Assembly: GCA_001942185.1 (NCBI GenBank)
Contig: MKJV01000112.1
Location: 124,001-188,000, forward strand
DNA length: 64,000 nt
From: Pseudonocardia sp. CNS-004
Lineage (GTDB): Bacteria; Actinomycetota; Actinomycetes; Mycobacteriales; Pseudonocardiaceae
Direction: 5' to 3'
The translations under genes and the position numbers were made by a program. How positions within the stretch are numbered: the first letter of the stretch is position 1; each line of letters starts with the position of its first letter. Below the pieces are notes generated by a model, which saw only the letters and a list, made by a program, of their open reading frames with translations, was not told the DNA's origin and did no database searches. Below are positions 26,690-36,375 of this stretch, piece by piece.

Positions 26690-27949
26690 CCGCGGTCCGG
26701 GACGGCGGAAGCCTGCGGTGTGCGATCGCCGCGCCGAGCACAGCGATCGCCACGACACACCCGAGCCACACCCCGTACAGGCCCTGGCCGACGACGACGC
26801 CCGCGAGCACCGGCGTGGCGATGTCCGTGACGGCGACGAGCGACTGCGTCGCCCCCGTGACCACGCCCTGGCGCTGCGAGGGCACGCGGACGGACAGGGC
26901 CGCCACGAACGTCGGACGGGCCAGGGCCTGGCCGGTGCTGACGAAGAGGACAGCGACTGCGAGGGCCGCGATCGAGGTCGCCGACCACGCGAGCACGTAG
27001 CCGACCGACATCAGCCGAAGATCAGGACGACCAGGTTCCGCTCGCCGAGCCTACGACCCAACGGCTGCAGCAGGAACAGCTGGACGGCGATGTTGATGAC
27101 GCCGTCGGCGCTGAGGACGTAGCCCAGCTCCGCCGGGCCCATGGCGTGGCCGTTCCAGGCGAACGTCTCGGTCAGGAACGTGGGCAACTGGGAGCTGAAG
27201 ATCCCGTAGGAGAAGTAGTGGCAGACGAGGACGACGACGAGCACGCGGATCGCGGGGGACCTCAGCCACGACCGGGACGAGACGGGGATCGGCACCGTGT
27301 CCTGGTCGGCGAGGCCGTGCCCGCCGCCGCCCGGCCGCCGCCGCGCGACCTGATCCCCCTCCACGAAGGCACCGGTCACGGCCACGCTGACCGCCGACAG
27401 CCCCACCGCCGCCCAGATCGGCGCCGCCAGTGACGGGCCGGACAGGAGGCCCGAGAGGATCGGACCGACCACACCCCCGAGGCCGAGGCCCGCGCTCAAC
27501 ATCCCGATGCCCTGCCGGCGGTTGGCCGTGCTGCTGTGGTCGGCGACGTACGCCGCCGCGGACGGGAACGTCCCCGCGGCCGCGACGCCGAACACGCTCC
27601 GCGCGAGCAGCACCAGCACCACCGTGGGGGCCACGGCGAGCAGCGCCAGGCTCAGCAGCGCCGCGAGCCGGCACGCCAGCAGCACCCGTTTGCGGCCGAC
27701 CCGGTCGGAGAGCCGACCCAGCACCGGAGCAGCGAGGAACAGGCTGAGCGACTCCACGGCGAGCACGACGCCGTAGACCAGCGGTGTCGCGCCCATGTCC
27801 GCGAGCAGGAAGACCAGGACCGACAGGACGACGCCGGTACTCGTCGCATCGAGGGTGACGACGGTGCAGACGGGGACGATCCGCCGCCGGTCCAGGCGGT
27901 GCCCCGCGCCCGCTCGATCCCTCCGGTGGCGCCCGATGGCAGACGACAT
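26690..27949 (-). CDS. Major facilitator superfamily transporter (frameshifted)
   Basis: About 420 residues. The N-terminal half has the MFS motif A after helix 2 (LGRLSDRVGRKRVLL) and a drug-exporter-like GLGLGGVVGPILSGLLSG (motif C region). The two frames meet near 27011, where a stop and an ATG overlap; since helices 8-9 lie across the junction I read it as one gene. The C-terminus is uncertain because the frame stays open into the HAD gene. ATG at 27949. Probably exports a drug-like or aromatic compound. Confidence 0.75.
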
Positions 27950-27960
27950 CCGCCGCGCCG

Positions 27961-28059
27961 CTACGCGTCGTCGCGGCGGGCACGGAGGGCGGCCACCAGC
28001 CGGGTGACCGCTGCGACGCCGAGTTCGGCGAGCGCGGAACGGGCGACGTGCGGGGTCAT
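27961..28059 (-). CDS. 32-residue ORF overlapping the FAD monooxygenase stop
   Basis: ATG at 28059 overlaps the monooxygenase stop (ATGA) and encodes MTPHVARSALAELGVAAVTR plus a basic tail to TAG at 27961. It ends 11 bases before the MFS start. A small helical peptide or simply a translational bridge between the two genes. Low confidence. Confidence 0.3.
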   Translation of the reverse strand: MTPHVARSALAELGVAAVTRLVAALRARRDDA

Positions 28060-29554
28060 CGCGGGATCCGGACGCCGGCGGTGTCGAGATAGGCCTCGAT
28101 CGCCCCGATCCCGTCCCGACCGACGACCGCCGCGACGTACCCGTCGGGTCGCACCAGCACCCACTCGCCACCTTCCAGTCCGTAGGCGCCCCGCACCAGG
28201 CCCTCACCATCGCGGACGTCGCCGCGAGGACCGATCAGGTGGATGTGCAGTCCGCGGCGCGGCACCGGGACCGCGGCGGCGTCGACCTCGTAGCCGAGCA
28301 GCGTCCAGTGCGCCCCCTGGAAGAGCCGGAACAGCCGGGTGGGCAGCCCGGCCGCACCGATGACCGGCGCATCCGGGGCCCGATCGCCCGCCGGCACGCC
28401 CTTCTCCCGATCCGGTGACGACACTGTCAACGGCGAGTCCGGGTAGCCGAGATCGAGCTGGCTGACGTCCCGGCCCCGGCGCACCCCGCGCCGCCGGTCC
28501 CGGTCGAGCAGCGCCGTGGACAGCCCGAGCACCGCCTCGGCGATCGGCCGCCGCTCCGCCTCGTAGCTCGCCACCACCACGTCCGCCGCCCCGTCCAGCA
28601 CCGCGGCCAGCTTCCACCCCAGGTTGTAGGCGTCCTGGACGCTCGTGTTCAGCCCCTGCCCGCCCGTCGGCGGGTGAACGTGCGCCGCATCGCCCGTCAG
28701 GAACACGCGGCCCTGCCGGTAGGCGTCGGCGAGCCGGGCGTCATCGAGAACGCCGACGCCCACGACACGGAGCGGACCGTGATGTCGTGACGGCCGGTGC
28801 GCTCGCGCACCAGCGTCGTCAACCCGTCCGCGGACAGGTCGACCTCCACGTCGAACCGCACCGGCCCCTGCAGCTGGAACATGTCCGTCCCCGCCAACGC
28901 GCACAACGAGACCTGCGCCTCGGTCCCCTGCCCCCACCGGTGCCAGACCTCCGGCCCGACGCCGTCGACCCGCACGTCGGCCACGATCGCCCGCACCCCG
29001 AGGGTCTCACCGGCGAACTCGATGCCGATCGACTTGCGCACGAAGCTCGACCCGCCGTCGGCGCCGACCAGGTAGCGGGCACGCACCAACCGGTCACCGT
29101 CCGGGGTGGCGATCCGGACGGACACCCCGTCGCCGTCCTGCCCGAAGCCCACGAGTCCGTGGCCGTAGCGCGGGGCGTGGCCGAGCTCGGACAGCCGTTC
29201 CCGCAACCGGCGCTCGGTGAGGAACTGCGGGACGAGCAGCGGGATCTGGTAGGGCTCCGCCGCCGTCGGCTCCGGCATCTCGACGGCGGGCCGGTCCACC
29301 GGTCCTTCGGCGGTGTAGAAGCGCTGAACGGGATACTCGCCACCCGAGGCCACGACCCGATCCAGCAGACCGAGGTCCTCGAACACCTCCTGCGTCCGCG
29401 GTTGGATCCCCTTCCCGCGCGAGCCGGTGAACGGCCCCGCCGCCTTGTCCACCAGCAGGAACGACACCTGCCTGCGGGCCAGTTCGACGGCCAGGGTCAA
29501 CCCGGCCGCCCCCGCCCCACTGATGATCACGTCGGTGTCCACCAGACCCGCCAT
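28056..29554 (-). CDS. FAD-dependent aromatic/rifampin-type monooxygenase (frameshifted)
   Basis: About 500 residues, one break near 28745. N-terminal FAD fingerprint DVIISGAGAAGLTLAVELARR, the family DG motif (RYLVGADGGSSFVRKSIG) and the second FAD motif VFLTGDAAHVHPPTGGQGLNTSVQDAYNLGWKLA place it in the PHBH/PheA/TfdB class. The C-terminal thioredoxin-like domain (LGYEVDAAAVPVPRRG to GWVLVRPDGYVAAVV-like) is present. It hydroxylates an aromatic or polyketide substrate. Divergent from a MarR gene and followed by an MFS pump, a common detoxification arrangement. ATG at 29554 (MAGLVDTD). Confidence 0.87.
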
Positions 29555-29572
29555 CTGATCCACCTCTCCCAC

Positions 29573-29838
29573 AGCTTACCGATACATGTGCAAAGTACAC
29601 TTATTCAGAGCTGAAGCGAGTGTCTTGACGAGAATTCACGTGCGAGCTACACATGAATCTCAACGGGCCGGCGACACGGTCCACCCACTCGGGCGGTGAT
29701 CACGTTGATCGTGGGTTCGCAGATCCACCTGTGGGCCGAGGTGACAGCCGGGATCGCCCACGTCGGCGCTCCGTTCACGCTGCCGCTGCCCCGCAACGCC
29801 GGGCAGGTCGTCACCGGTCACCGGCCGGACAGCCGGAA
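29573..29838. promoter_or_regulatory. Divergent promoter region, FAD monooxygenase/MarR
   Basis: An unusually AT-rich stretch. On the plus strand TTGACG (29625-29630), 17 bases and TACACA (29648-29653) form a good promoter. ATGTGCAAAGTACAC at 29585-29599 is a partial palindrome between it and the monooxygenase start and is a candidate MarR site. A 48-codon ORF (GTG 29696 to TGA 29842) overlaps the MarR ATG; I do not recognise it. Confidence 0.45.
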
Positions 29839-30360
29839 ATGAGCAGGCGCCGACAGGTCGCGATGCGGGACCTGCACCGATCACTCGTCGAACTGGTCGC
29901 CCAGATGAACCTGCCGCAGCGTGACGACGCCCTTCTCGCCGAAGCCGGTGTCGCACTCGACCGGGCGTTGCTCCCGCTGCTCGTGGGCATCCAGCGGTAC
30001 GGGCCGATCGGCGTGGGAGAGCTCGCCGACCGGGCCGGACGCGACTACACCACCGTGAGCAGGCAGGTGGCCAAGCTCGCCGAGCTCGGGCTCATCGACC
30101 GCCGACCGGGCCCCACGGACCGTCGGGTCAACGAGGCCGTACTCAGCACCGCGGGCCGCCGCGTGACCGACGCGGTCGACTCCGCCCGGCACAGGTTGAA
30201 CTCGGCGCTGTTCGACGACTGGAGTGACCACGACCTCGTCGAGCTGGAACGGCTCGTACACCGCTACGTCGACGACCGGCTCAGTCTCACGACCACGGCG
30301 ACGAAGCCCGCCGACCACCACGGTCTCGCCCGGCAGCCACCCGATCAGTCGACGACGTAG
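29839..30360 (+). CDS. MarR-family transcriptional regulator
   Basis: A 173-residue winged-helix regulator. ALLPLLVGIQRYGPIGVGELADRAGRDYTTVSRQVAKLAELGLIDRRPGPTDRRVNEAVLS is a textbook MarR DNA-binding region (residues about 48-105), flanked by dimerisation helices. ATG at 29839; longer upstream starts lack a MarR-like N-terminus. Divergent from the FAD monooxygenase, which it probably represses together with the MFS gene. Its 3-prime end overlaps the converging DUF3237 gene by 16 bases. Confidence 0.87.
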   Translation: MSRRRQVAMRDLHRSLVELVAQMNLPQRDDALLAEAGVALDRALLPLLVGIQRYGPIGVGELADRAGRDYTTVSRQVAKLAELGLIDRRPGPTDRRVNEAVLSTAGRRVTDAVDSARHRLNSALFDDWSDHDLVELERLVHRYVDDRLSLTTTATKPADHHGLARQPPDQSTT

Positions 30361-30890
30361 AGATCCAGCCGGACCGTGCCGGGGTGCCGCACCCCCGTGC
30401 CGATGATGATCCGTTCGGTGAGCCACGTCCACCGGGCGCTCGTGGTGCTCATCCGCGGGGTGCAGCGGAAGTAGATGCGGTCCGGGGGCACCGGCTCGCC
30501 GCGGACCAGCGCGGCGATGTCGGCTGCCGTTCCGGAGCGCAGGCCGAAGTTCTCGACGTAGATGCGGTCGCCGTCGTCGGTCTCGATCGCGTACTGGGCC
30601 CGCAGCTCGGTGAGCGTCTCGCTCCTGAGGACCTGGAAGTCCGCCCCGGCGGGCAGGACCGAGCCGGTCAGCTCCGGGCCGGTGACCGTTCCGCCGAGGA
30701 TGGGGATGATCCGCCGCCGCCCCTCCGGGGTGGGGCCGGCATCGATCGGCGGGCCGACGACCACCTCGACGGACGCGAGGAAGGTCAGGGCCGGGATCGT
30801 GTCGGCAACCACGGCTTCCGACCCTATGGCGATCACCCTGGTGGCGCCACCAGTGCGACCGGCCGGCCCCTCCCCCGTCTGCGGGGTCAT
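30345..30890 (-). CDS. DUF3237 domain protein
   Basis: A 181-residue protein whose main domain (from about residue 28) has the DUF3237 pattern: PALTFLASVEVVVGPPIDAG, RRIIPILGGTVTGPELTGSVLPAGADFQ, YAIETDDGDRIYVENFGLR and YFRCTPRMSTTSARWTWL. These form a beta-barrel of unknown catalytic role. The ATG overlaps the stop of the XRE-cupin gene, so the two are one unit. Confidence 0.82.
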   Translation of the reverse strand: MTPQTGEGPAGRTGGATRVIAIGSEAVVADTIPALTFLASVEVVVGPPIDAGPTPEGRRRIIPILGGTVTGPELTGSVLPAGADFQVLRSETLTELRAQYAIETDDGDRIYVENFGLRSGTAADIAALVRGEPVPPDRIYFRCTPRMSTTSARWTWLTERIIIGTGVRHPGTVRLDLYVVD

Positions 30891-31432
30891 GGCGACGGCG
30901 GCGTGACCGAAACGAGGTACTCGACCGGCGAGTCGGTGGCGTTCCGATAGAGGTGGGGCTGGGTGGAGTCGAATGTGATCGACTCTCCGGCCAGCACCTG
31001 GTGTGCGGCGTCGCCGATCTGCACGGTCAGCGTCCCGGCCACGACGTAGGCACATTCCGTGGACGGGTGGGCCCACAGTTCCGTGCTGGTGGCGGCACCG
31101 GGAGGCAGGACCGCGCGCAACACCTCGAGCTGCCCGTTACCCGGGGTCAGGCGCTCGTAGCCGATCAGGCCGTGCGGGCCTGCCAAGGTCGATCGCGAGC
31201 CCGGCCTGCTGATCCAGACGGACGGGGGTGACGAGTCGAACAGCGATGCCACCGACTCGCCGAACACGCCGGCGAGCCGGCGCAAGGTCGACAGGCTCGG
31301 CTCGGTCACTCCGCGCTCGACCTGGCTGAGCAGGGTCGCCGAGAGGCCGGAGCGTGCGGCGAGCTCGCGCAGGCTCAGCTCGTGCCGGGTCCGCAGGGCC
31401 TTCAGCTGAGACCCGAGCCCATGCACCGACAC
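30887..31432 (-). CDS. XRE-family regulator with cupin domain
   Basis: A 181-residue protein: helix-turn-helix at about residues 7-62 (LGSQLKALRTRHELSLRELAARSGLSATLLSQVERGVTEPSLSTLRRLA), then a cupin_2 sensor domain (ELWAHPSTECAYVVAGTLTVQIGDAAHQVLAGESITFDSTQPHLYRN). This architecture is common for regulators of catabolic and transport genes. GTG start. Divergent from the DUF3311-symporter operon, whose promoter carries a matching palindrome. Confidence 0.88.
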   Translation of the reverse strand: MSVHGLGSQLKALRTRHELSLRELAARSGLSATLLSQVERGVTEPSLSTLRRLAGVFGESVASLFDSSPPSVWISRPGSRSTLAGPHGLIGYERLTPGNGQLEVLRAVLPPGAATSTELWAHPSTECAYVVAGTLTVQIGDAAHQVLAGESITFDSTQPHLYRNATDSPVEYLVSVTPPSP

Positions 31433-31446
31433 TGCACACCTCGCCG

Positions 31447-31475
31447 TTGTATTTCCTGATGGCGTCGCCTAAAGT
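31447..31475 (+). promoter_or_regulatory. Promoter of the DUF3311-symporter operon
   Basis: TTGTAT (31447-31452) and TAAAGT (31470-31475) with exactly 17 bases between, in a local AT-rich dip. The start point would fall near 31482, at the edge of the palindrome that follows. Confidence 0.55.
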
Positions 31476-31482
31476 CCTACCA

Positions 31483-31505
31483 CTTGTGCAGTCAGAGTGC
31501 ACAAG
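31483..31505. promoter_or_regulatory. Operator palindrome for the XRE-cupin regulator
   Basis: Perfect 8-base arms CTTGTGCA (31483-31490) and TGCACAAG (31498-31505) around a 7-base spacer. It covers the predicted transcription start of the symporter operon, in the gap between the regulator and DUF3311. The position fits repression by the divergent XRE-cupin protein. Confidence 0.6.
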
Positions 31506-31518
31506 GGTGGGAGTGGCC

Positions 31519-31734
31519 ATGTCTTCGTCCCGTACACACCGCTGGCTGCTCGTCCTGCCGTTCGTCTGGCAGGTCGGCTTCATCCCGGTGGTCAACGACG
31601 TCCCGTACGCGCCGCTGCACATCCCCTTCCCGATGCTGTGGCAGATGCTCGGCGTCGTGTTCACCAGCATCGTGATCGCCCTGGTGTTCCGCTTGGACAG
31701 GCGCGCCGGCATCACCGACGAGGACGCCTCATGA
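31519..31734 (+). CDS. DUF3311 small membrane protein
   Basis: A 71-residue protein with two hydrophobic helices (WLLVLPFVWQVGFIPVVNDV and LWQMLGVVFTSIVIALVFRLD) and the NxVxPxxxGxP-like loop PYAPLHIPFPMLW typical of DUF3311. This family sits in front of SSS symporters and is taken to be their small subunit. Stop overlaps the symporter ATG. ATG at 31519 with GGGTGGGAG upstream. Confidence 0.85.
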   Translation: MSSSRTHRWLLVLPFVWQVGFIPVVNDVPYAPLHIPFPMLWQMLGVVFTSIVIALVFRLDRRAGITDEDAS

Positions 31735-33191
31735 TCCTCACGATCGTGCTCGTCATCGTCCTGGGCACGGTCGCGGGTTCGCTGGCGTTCGGCCGCCGCG
31801 CCACGGCGGACATGACGAACTGGGCGGTCGGCGGCCGCCGCTTCGGCACCCTCCTGTTCTGGTTCATGAACGCGGGCGAGGTGTACACGACCTTCGCCGT
31901 GCTCGGGATCTCCGGCTACGCGTGGGCGCTCGGCGCTCCCGCCTACCTCGCGTTCACGAGTGTCTCGCTGAGCTACGCCATCGGCTACTGGCTGATGCCC
32001 AAGATCTGGCAGGCCGGGCGGCGGCACGGCCTGATCACCCAGGCCGACTTCTTCGCCACCTGGTACGGCGCGCCATGGCTCGGCGTGGTCACCGCGGTGG
32101 TCGGTATCGCCGCGCTCGTGGTGTACGTCCAGATCCAGCTGGTCAGCCTCAGCCTGGTGGTCCGGCTGACGCTGGGCAGCACGGTCTCCCCCGACCTGGC
32201 CGTGATCATCGGTGCCGTGCTGATGCTGGCGTTCGTGATGCTGGCCGGACTGAGGTCCGCGGCGTTCTCGGCAGCCGTGAAGGACGTGCTGATGGTCGTC
32301 GTGGTGGCGCTGCTCGCCGTCACCGCGGCCGGCACGGTCGGCGCGGCGTCACCGCTGGACATCTTCCGCATCGCCGAGGAGCAGCACCCGGGAATCGGGA
32401 AGCTGCCCGGGCTCGACCCGTCGTCGCCGACGACGACGGTGTGGTTGATGACGTCGGCGCTGAACGTCGCGCTGGGCAACTGGGTGTTCCCCCACCTGTT
32501 CCAGGTGTCCTACTCGGCCGCGTCCGCCACCTCGATCCGGCGCAACGCGATCTGGCAGCCGCTGTACTCGCTGGCGTACGTCTTCATCATCATGCTGGGG
32601 TTCGCCGCACTGATCGCGAACACCCGCCCCGAGGACGGCAACCTCAACGCCGCGCTGCTGCAGTTCGTGTCCGACGAGTTCCCGGCGTGGCTGGTCGGAC
32701 TCGTCGCAGGGACGGCGTTCCTGCTCGCGCTGGCGCCCGGTTCGGTGCTGCTGCTGACATCCGGCTCGCTGTTCGCGCGCAACGTCGTGCGGCCGTTCCG
32801 GCCGGGCCTGTCCGACCGGGTCACGCTCCGGGTGTCCCGGGCGTCCATGGTGGGCTTCGCGGCGGTGGCCGTCTGGCTGACCATCGGACAGCAGGAGTCG
32901 CTCGTGGACATCCTGCTGTCGGCGTACTCGGCGATCGGGATGCTCGCGCCGGGTGTGTTCCTCGCATTCCTCTGGCGCCGGACGTCCGCGGTGGCCGTGC
33001 TGGTCGGCATCGCAGCTGGTTTCGTGGCGCTGCTCGCACCGTTCGCGGAGGAGTTCTGGGCGGACCGGATGCCGGAATGGGAACCAGGGCTGATCGCGAT
33101 GGTCATCAACCTCGTCGTGGTCGTCGCGGTGAGCCTGGCGCTCCCCCGCCGGGAGGCCCCGGTCACGGAAGGGGAAGCCGTTGCACACTGA
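31731..33191 (+). CDS. Sodium:solute symporter (SSS family)
   Basis: A 486-residue intact transporter with about 13 helices. N-terminal TNWAVGGRRFGTLLFWFMNAGEVYTTFAVLGISGYAWALGAPAYLAF is the SSS core; GGLRSAAF-like LAGLRSAAFSAAVKDVLMVV and GNWVFPHLFQVSYSAASATSIRRNAIWQPLYSL follow. It resembles the pantothenate/monocarboxylate branch. The substrate is not determined; the co-encoded DUF3311, TIGR04076 and LLM proteins suggest a carboxylate that is then oxidised. Preceding gene overlap ATGA. Confidence 0.88.
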   Translation: MILTIVLVIVLGTVAGSLAFGRRATADMTNWAVGGRRFGTLLFWFMNAGEVYTTFAVLGISGYAWALGAPAYLAFTSVSLSYAIGYWLMPKIWQAGRRHGLITQADFFATWYGAPWLGVVTAVVGIAALVVYVQIQLVSLSLVVRLTLGSTVSPDLAVIIGAVLMLAFVMLAGLRSAAFSAAVKDVLMVVVVALLAVTAAGTVGAASPLDIFRIAEEQHPGIGKLPGLDPSSPTTTVWLMTSALNVALGNWVFPHLFQVSYSAASATSIRRNAIWQPLYSLAYVFIIMLGFAALIANTRPEDGNLNAALLQFVSDEFPAWLVGLVAGTAFLLALAPGSVLLLTSGSLFARNVVRPFRPGLSDRVTLRVSRASMVGFAAVAVWLTIGQQESLVDILLSAYSAIGMLAPGVFLAFLWRRTSAVAVLVGIAAGFVALLAPFAEEFWADRMPEWEPGLIAMVINLVVVVAVSLALPRREAPVTEGEAVAH

Positions 33192-33492
33192 GCTCTACGA
33201 CCTGCGCGTCACGGTGGACCACATCGAAGGCCGATCGGTGTGCGGGATGGCGCCGGGCGACTACTTCGAGCTCGTGAACAGCTCGCACCTGCGCATCCCG
33301 GAAGGCAAGCACTTCTGCATCTACGCGCTGCAGGCCGTGCTGCCGCTGCTGCCGGCCAAGCAACGGGATCTGCCCACCGGGGACTGGCTCGAGCGCGACA
33401 GCCTGGTGTGCTGCCCGGACCCGGAGGAACGGCTGACCATGCGAATCGAGCGGACCGGCCGGTGCGTCCTCCCCACCGAGGACCTCACGTGA
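33181..33492 (+). CDS. TIGR04076 family protein
   Basis: A 103-residue protein with the family pattern LYDLRVTVDHIEGRSVCGMAPGDYFEL and GKHFCIYALQAVLPLLPAKQRDL, with cysteines in CCPDPEE. Function unknown. The TTG start at 33181 overlaps the symporter end. Its stop overlaps the next gene (GTGA), so the three are translationally coupled. Confidence 0.78.
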   Translation: MHTELYDLRVTVDHIEGRSVCGMAPGDYFELVNSSHLRIPEGKHFCIYALQAVLPLLPAKQRDLPTGDWLERDSLVCCPDPEERLTMRIERTGRCVLPTEDLT

Positions 33493-34447
33493 CCGAGCTC
33501 GGGCTGGCTTTCCAGACCGACAAGCGGCCCGGCGACTACGCCCGGCTCGCCATGGCCGCCGAGGACTTCGGGTTCGACGTCCTGTCGGTATTCGGTGATC
33601 TCATGTACCAGCCGCCGATCTTCCCGTTGCTCGAGATGGCCGCGGCCACCTCGCGGGTGCGGCTCGGCGCGGCGTGCTGGAACCCGTACACGCAACACCC
33701 GTACGAGATCGCCGGCCAGGTCGCCGCACTCGACCTGGCCTCGCACGGCCGCGCCTACCTCGGGCTCGCCCGCGGCAGCTGGCTCACCGACGTCGCGTCG
33801 GCCAGCCGAAGCCGCTCACCCACCTCCGGGAAGCGGCGGGGTTCATCCGCGCCCTGCTCGCCGGCGAGCCCTACGCCGGGGAGATCTTCCGGCTCGCGCC
33901 CGGAGCGCGGCTGAACTACCGACCCGAGCGCTCCGACGTCCCGCTGCTGATCGGCACCTGGGGCGCGCGCACGGCTGCTCTCGCCGGTGAGATCGCCGAC
34001 GAGGTCAAGATCGGCGGCACCGCCAACCCGGCCGTGGTGGGTGTGATGCGCGAGCGAATCGGCTCTCCGGACGTCGGGATCGTCGTCGGCGCGGTGACGG
34101 TCGTGGACGAGGACGGCGACCGAGCCCGCGCCCTCGCCCGCACCGAGGTGGCCAAGTACGTGGCGGTGGTCGCGGAGCTCGACCCCACCGTCGACATCCC
34201 CGAGGACCTGCTGTCTGCGGTGAAGAGCCGGATGGCCCACGGCGACCACGCCGGCGCCGGCGCGCTCATACCGCCGGACCTGCTGTCGCTGTTCGCATTC
34301 GCCGGCACGCCGGAGGACGTCGCCGAACAGGCCCGGGCTCTCATCGCCGCAGGAGCCGCACGCGTGGAGTTCGGCACACCACACGGCCTGACGAACGACC
34401 ACGGCGTTCACCTGCTGGGCAGCGAGGTCGTGCCGTTGCTGCGGTGA
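33489..34447 (+). CDS. LLM-class flavin/F420-dependent oxidoreductase (frameshifted)
   Basis: About 320 residues; break near 33800. Luciferase-like TIM barrel: LGLAFQTDKRPGDYARLAMAAEDFGFDVLSVFGD, FPLLEMAAATSRVRLGAACWNPYTQHPYEIAGQVAALDLASHGRAYLGLARGSW, then PLLIGTWGARTAALAGEIADEVKIGG. In mycobacteria and relatives such proteins often use F420. GTG start overlaps the TIGR04076 stop. Last gene of the symporter operon. Confidence 0.85.
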
Positions 34448-34557
34448 ACGGGCACCAGCGCGACCCGCCCGGCCGAACCGAGGTCCGTGGGCGGTGAGCG
34501 CGTCGGCCGGCTGGGCGGTCCGGTTGCGCGGGTACTCACCGGTGGCGCGCGGAGGGA

Positions 34558-35430
34558 TCAGCGGGCTGCGGCCGCCACCCGCTCGCGCAGCACGTCGAGC
34601 TTCGCCGCGTCGGGGCTGCCCGAAGCGGCCCAGTTGAGGACGATGTGCAGGTCGGCGTGCTGGATGGCGAGGATGTCGCAGGCGAGGGTGATCGGCCCGA
34701 GATCCGCGTGCAGGACCGTCTTGCGCGACCCCGCGATGGGCAGGGTCTCGTAGCGTGACCAGAGCTCGGCGAAGCGCGGGCTGGTCTCGCGCAGACCCTC
34801 GATCAGCTCGGTGACGGCACGGTCGTCCGGGTACCGGTCGGCAGCCCGCCGCAGGTCGGACACCATCATGCGCTCGAACGCCTCGGTGTGCGCCGCGTCG
34901 CGCTCCACGACGGATGCACCGACCGGACTCTCCGCGGCGAAGTGACCCCAGATCAGGTTCTGCCCCGGAGTGGCGCTCCACGCTCCGGGGGCGAGGTCGG
35001 TGGGGGTGCCGAACAGCTCACCCCAGAGGGGGTTCCACTGCACGGCATCCCAAGCGGCGGTGAAGACGGCCACCGGGGTGTCGCTCATCCGGTCGATCAT
35101 GCGCTGGACTCCGGGCGGTATCTCGCGCGGCACCGACCCTGACGGCGGGACCGTCGATCCTGCGAGGCGGTAGAGCACCTCCCGGTCCACGGCGTTGAGG
35201 TGCAGCGCCTTCTCCAGGGCCTGGAGCACCTGGGGTGAGGGATTCGCGGCACGGCCCTGCTCGAGTTGCACCAGGTAGTCGAACGAGATGCCGGCCGTCA
35301 AGGCCAACTCCTCGCGGCGCAGACCGGGAACACGACGGGCCCCCACGACCGACAGGCCGACCTCTGCCGGACCGACGCTCTCACGCCACGCACGCAGGGC
35401 CTGGCCTAGCTCGGACCGAGTACGCACCAC
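34558..35430 (-). CDS. XRE-family regulator with MmyB-like ligand domain
   Basis: A 290-residue protein: an N-terminal helix-turn-helix (ARRVPGLRREELALTAGISFDYLVQLEQGRAANPSPQVLQALEKAL) and the MmyB-like LBD (AWDAVQWNPLWGELFGTP, ERMMVSDLRRAADRYPDDRAVTELIEGL, SPRFAELWSRYET, GPITLACDILAI). This domain binds a fatty acid in MmyB. GTG start at 35430. Divergent from the Rossmann reductase and SDR genes, which it likely controls. Confidence 0.87.
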   Translation of the reverse strand: MVRTRSELGQALRAWRESVGPAEVGLSVVGARRVPGLRREELALTAGISFDYLVQLEQGRAANPSPQVLQALEKALHLNAVDREVLYRLAGSTVPPSGSVPREIPPGVQRMIDRMSDTPVAVFTAAWDAVQWNPLWGELFGTPTDLAPGAWSATPGQNLIWGHFAAESPVGASVVERDAAHTEAFERMMVSDLRRAADRYPDDRAVTELIEGLRETSPRFAELWSRYETLPIAGSRKTVLHADLGPITLACDILAIQHADLHIVLNWAASGSPDAAKLDVLRERVAAAAR

Positions 35431-35527
35431 CCCATTATGAGCCGCTGCCTCGGAGGCTGGGTGGTACTCGCAGTCATAGCGGGACCGACGCCTGGTGCCT
35501 CCCGGGAGAGCCGCTGAGGATGGATTC

Positions 35528-36340
35528 GTGGGTAGGACACAGACACAGACCATCGGAATCATCGGCTCCGGGCTGGTCGGCGGCGCGATCGCCCGCCTGG
35601 CCGCCGACGCGGGTTACCGCGTCGTGCTCAGCAACTCACGAGGACCCGAGACCATCTCGCACCTCGTTCAGGAGCTCGGTCCGCGTGCGCGCGCCGGCAC
35701 CGTCGACGAGGCGATCGCAGCAGGAGACATCATCGCCCTCACGCTCCCCCTCGCGAACGCCGAGGCGTTGCCGGCAGGCGAGCTCGCCGGGAAGGTGATC
35801 ATCGACCAGACGAACTACTACCCCGAGTTCTGGCGCAATACCGAGCTCGACAGCGGAGAGATCACCTCCAGTGAGCTCGTACAGCGCCACCTCGCGGACT
35901 CCACCGTGGTCAAGGCGTTGCACAACCTCGACTGGAACCACATGTACTCCAACGCCCGCCCGACGGGTGATCCCGAGCGGACGACCATGCCGATCGCGGG
36001 CGACGACGCCACCGCCAAGGACATCGTGACGCAGTTCCTGGAGACGGTCGGCTACGACGTGGTCGACGCCGGCTCGCTCGCCGAGAGCTGGCGCATCGAG
36101 CCCAACACCCCGATCTACTTCTGGCCGTACGCGCCCGCCATCCCCGACGGGCTCACCGAGGACGAGCAGAAGAGGTTCTACCTCGAGCACCCGGTCCCGC
36201 CCGTCACCCCCGCGGTCGCCCGAAAGATGATCGACAGCGCGGAGCGCGTGACGCCGGCCGGAGGAACACTCGCGGCCATGCCCCCGGCCCACGTCGCCAT
36301 CTTCATGGAGCTCGCGAGCGGCGACACCGTCCAGAAGTAG
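35528..36340 (+). CDS. NAD(P)-binding Rossmann reductase, F420:NADP-oxidoreductase-like
   Basis: A 270-residue protein. TIGIIGSGLVGGAIARLAADAGYRVVLSNSRG is the dinucleotide fold with the NSR motif seen in F420-dependent NADP reductases; IIALTLPLANAEALPAGELAGKVIIDQTNYYP continues it. The C-terminal extension (YFWPYAPAIPDGLTEDEQKRFYL) is longer than in the minimal FNO fold. GTG start with GAGGA upstream. First of three redox genes on this strand. Confidence 0.8.
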   Translation: MGRTQTQTIGIIGSGLVGGAIARLAADAGYRVVLSNSRGPETISHLVQELGPRARAGTVDEAIAAGDIIALTLPLANAEALPAGELAGKVIIDQTNYYPEFWRNTELDSGEITSSELVQRHLADSTVVKALHNLDWNHMYSNARPTGDPERTTMPIAGDDATAKDIVTQFLETVGYDVVDAGSLAESWRIEPNTPIYFWPYAPAIPDGLTEDEQKRFYLEHPVPPVTPAVARKMIDSAERVTPAGGTLAAMPPAHVAIFMELASGDTVQK

Positions 36341-36375
36341 CCGAGCACGAGTCCACCGTTCCAGGAGGAGCTTCG

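Noticed and set aside
26690..27949. Two separate MFS half-proteins joined by an overlapping stop and start
   Set aside because: The junction lies inside the helical part of one normal-length MFS protein, and similar breaks occur throughout the window, so one frameshifted gene is more likely.
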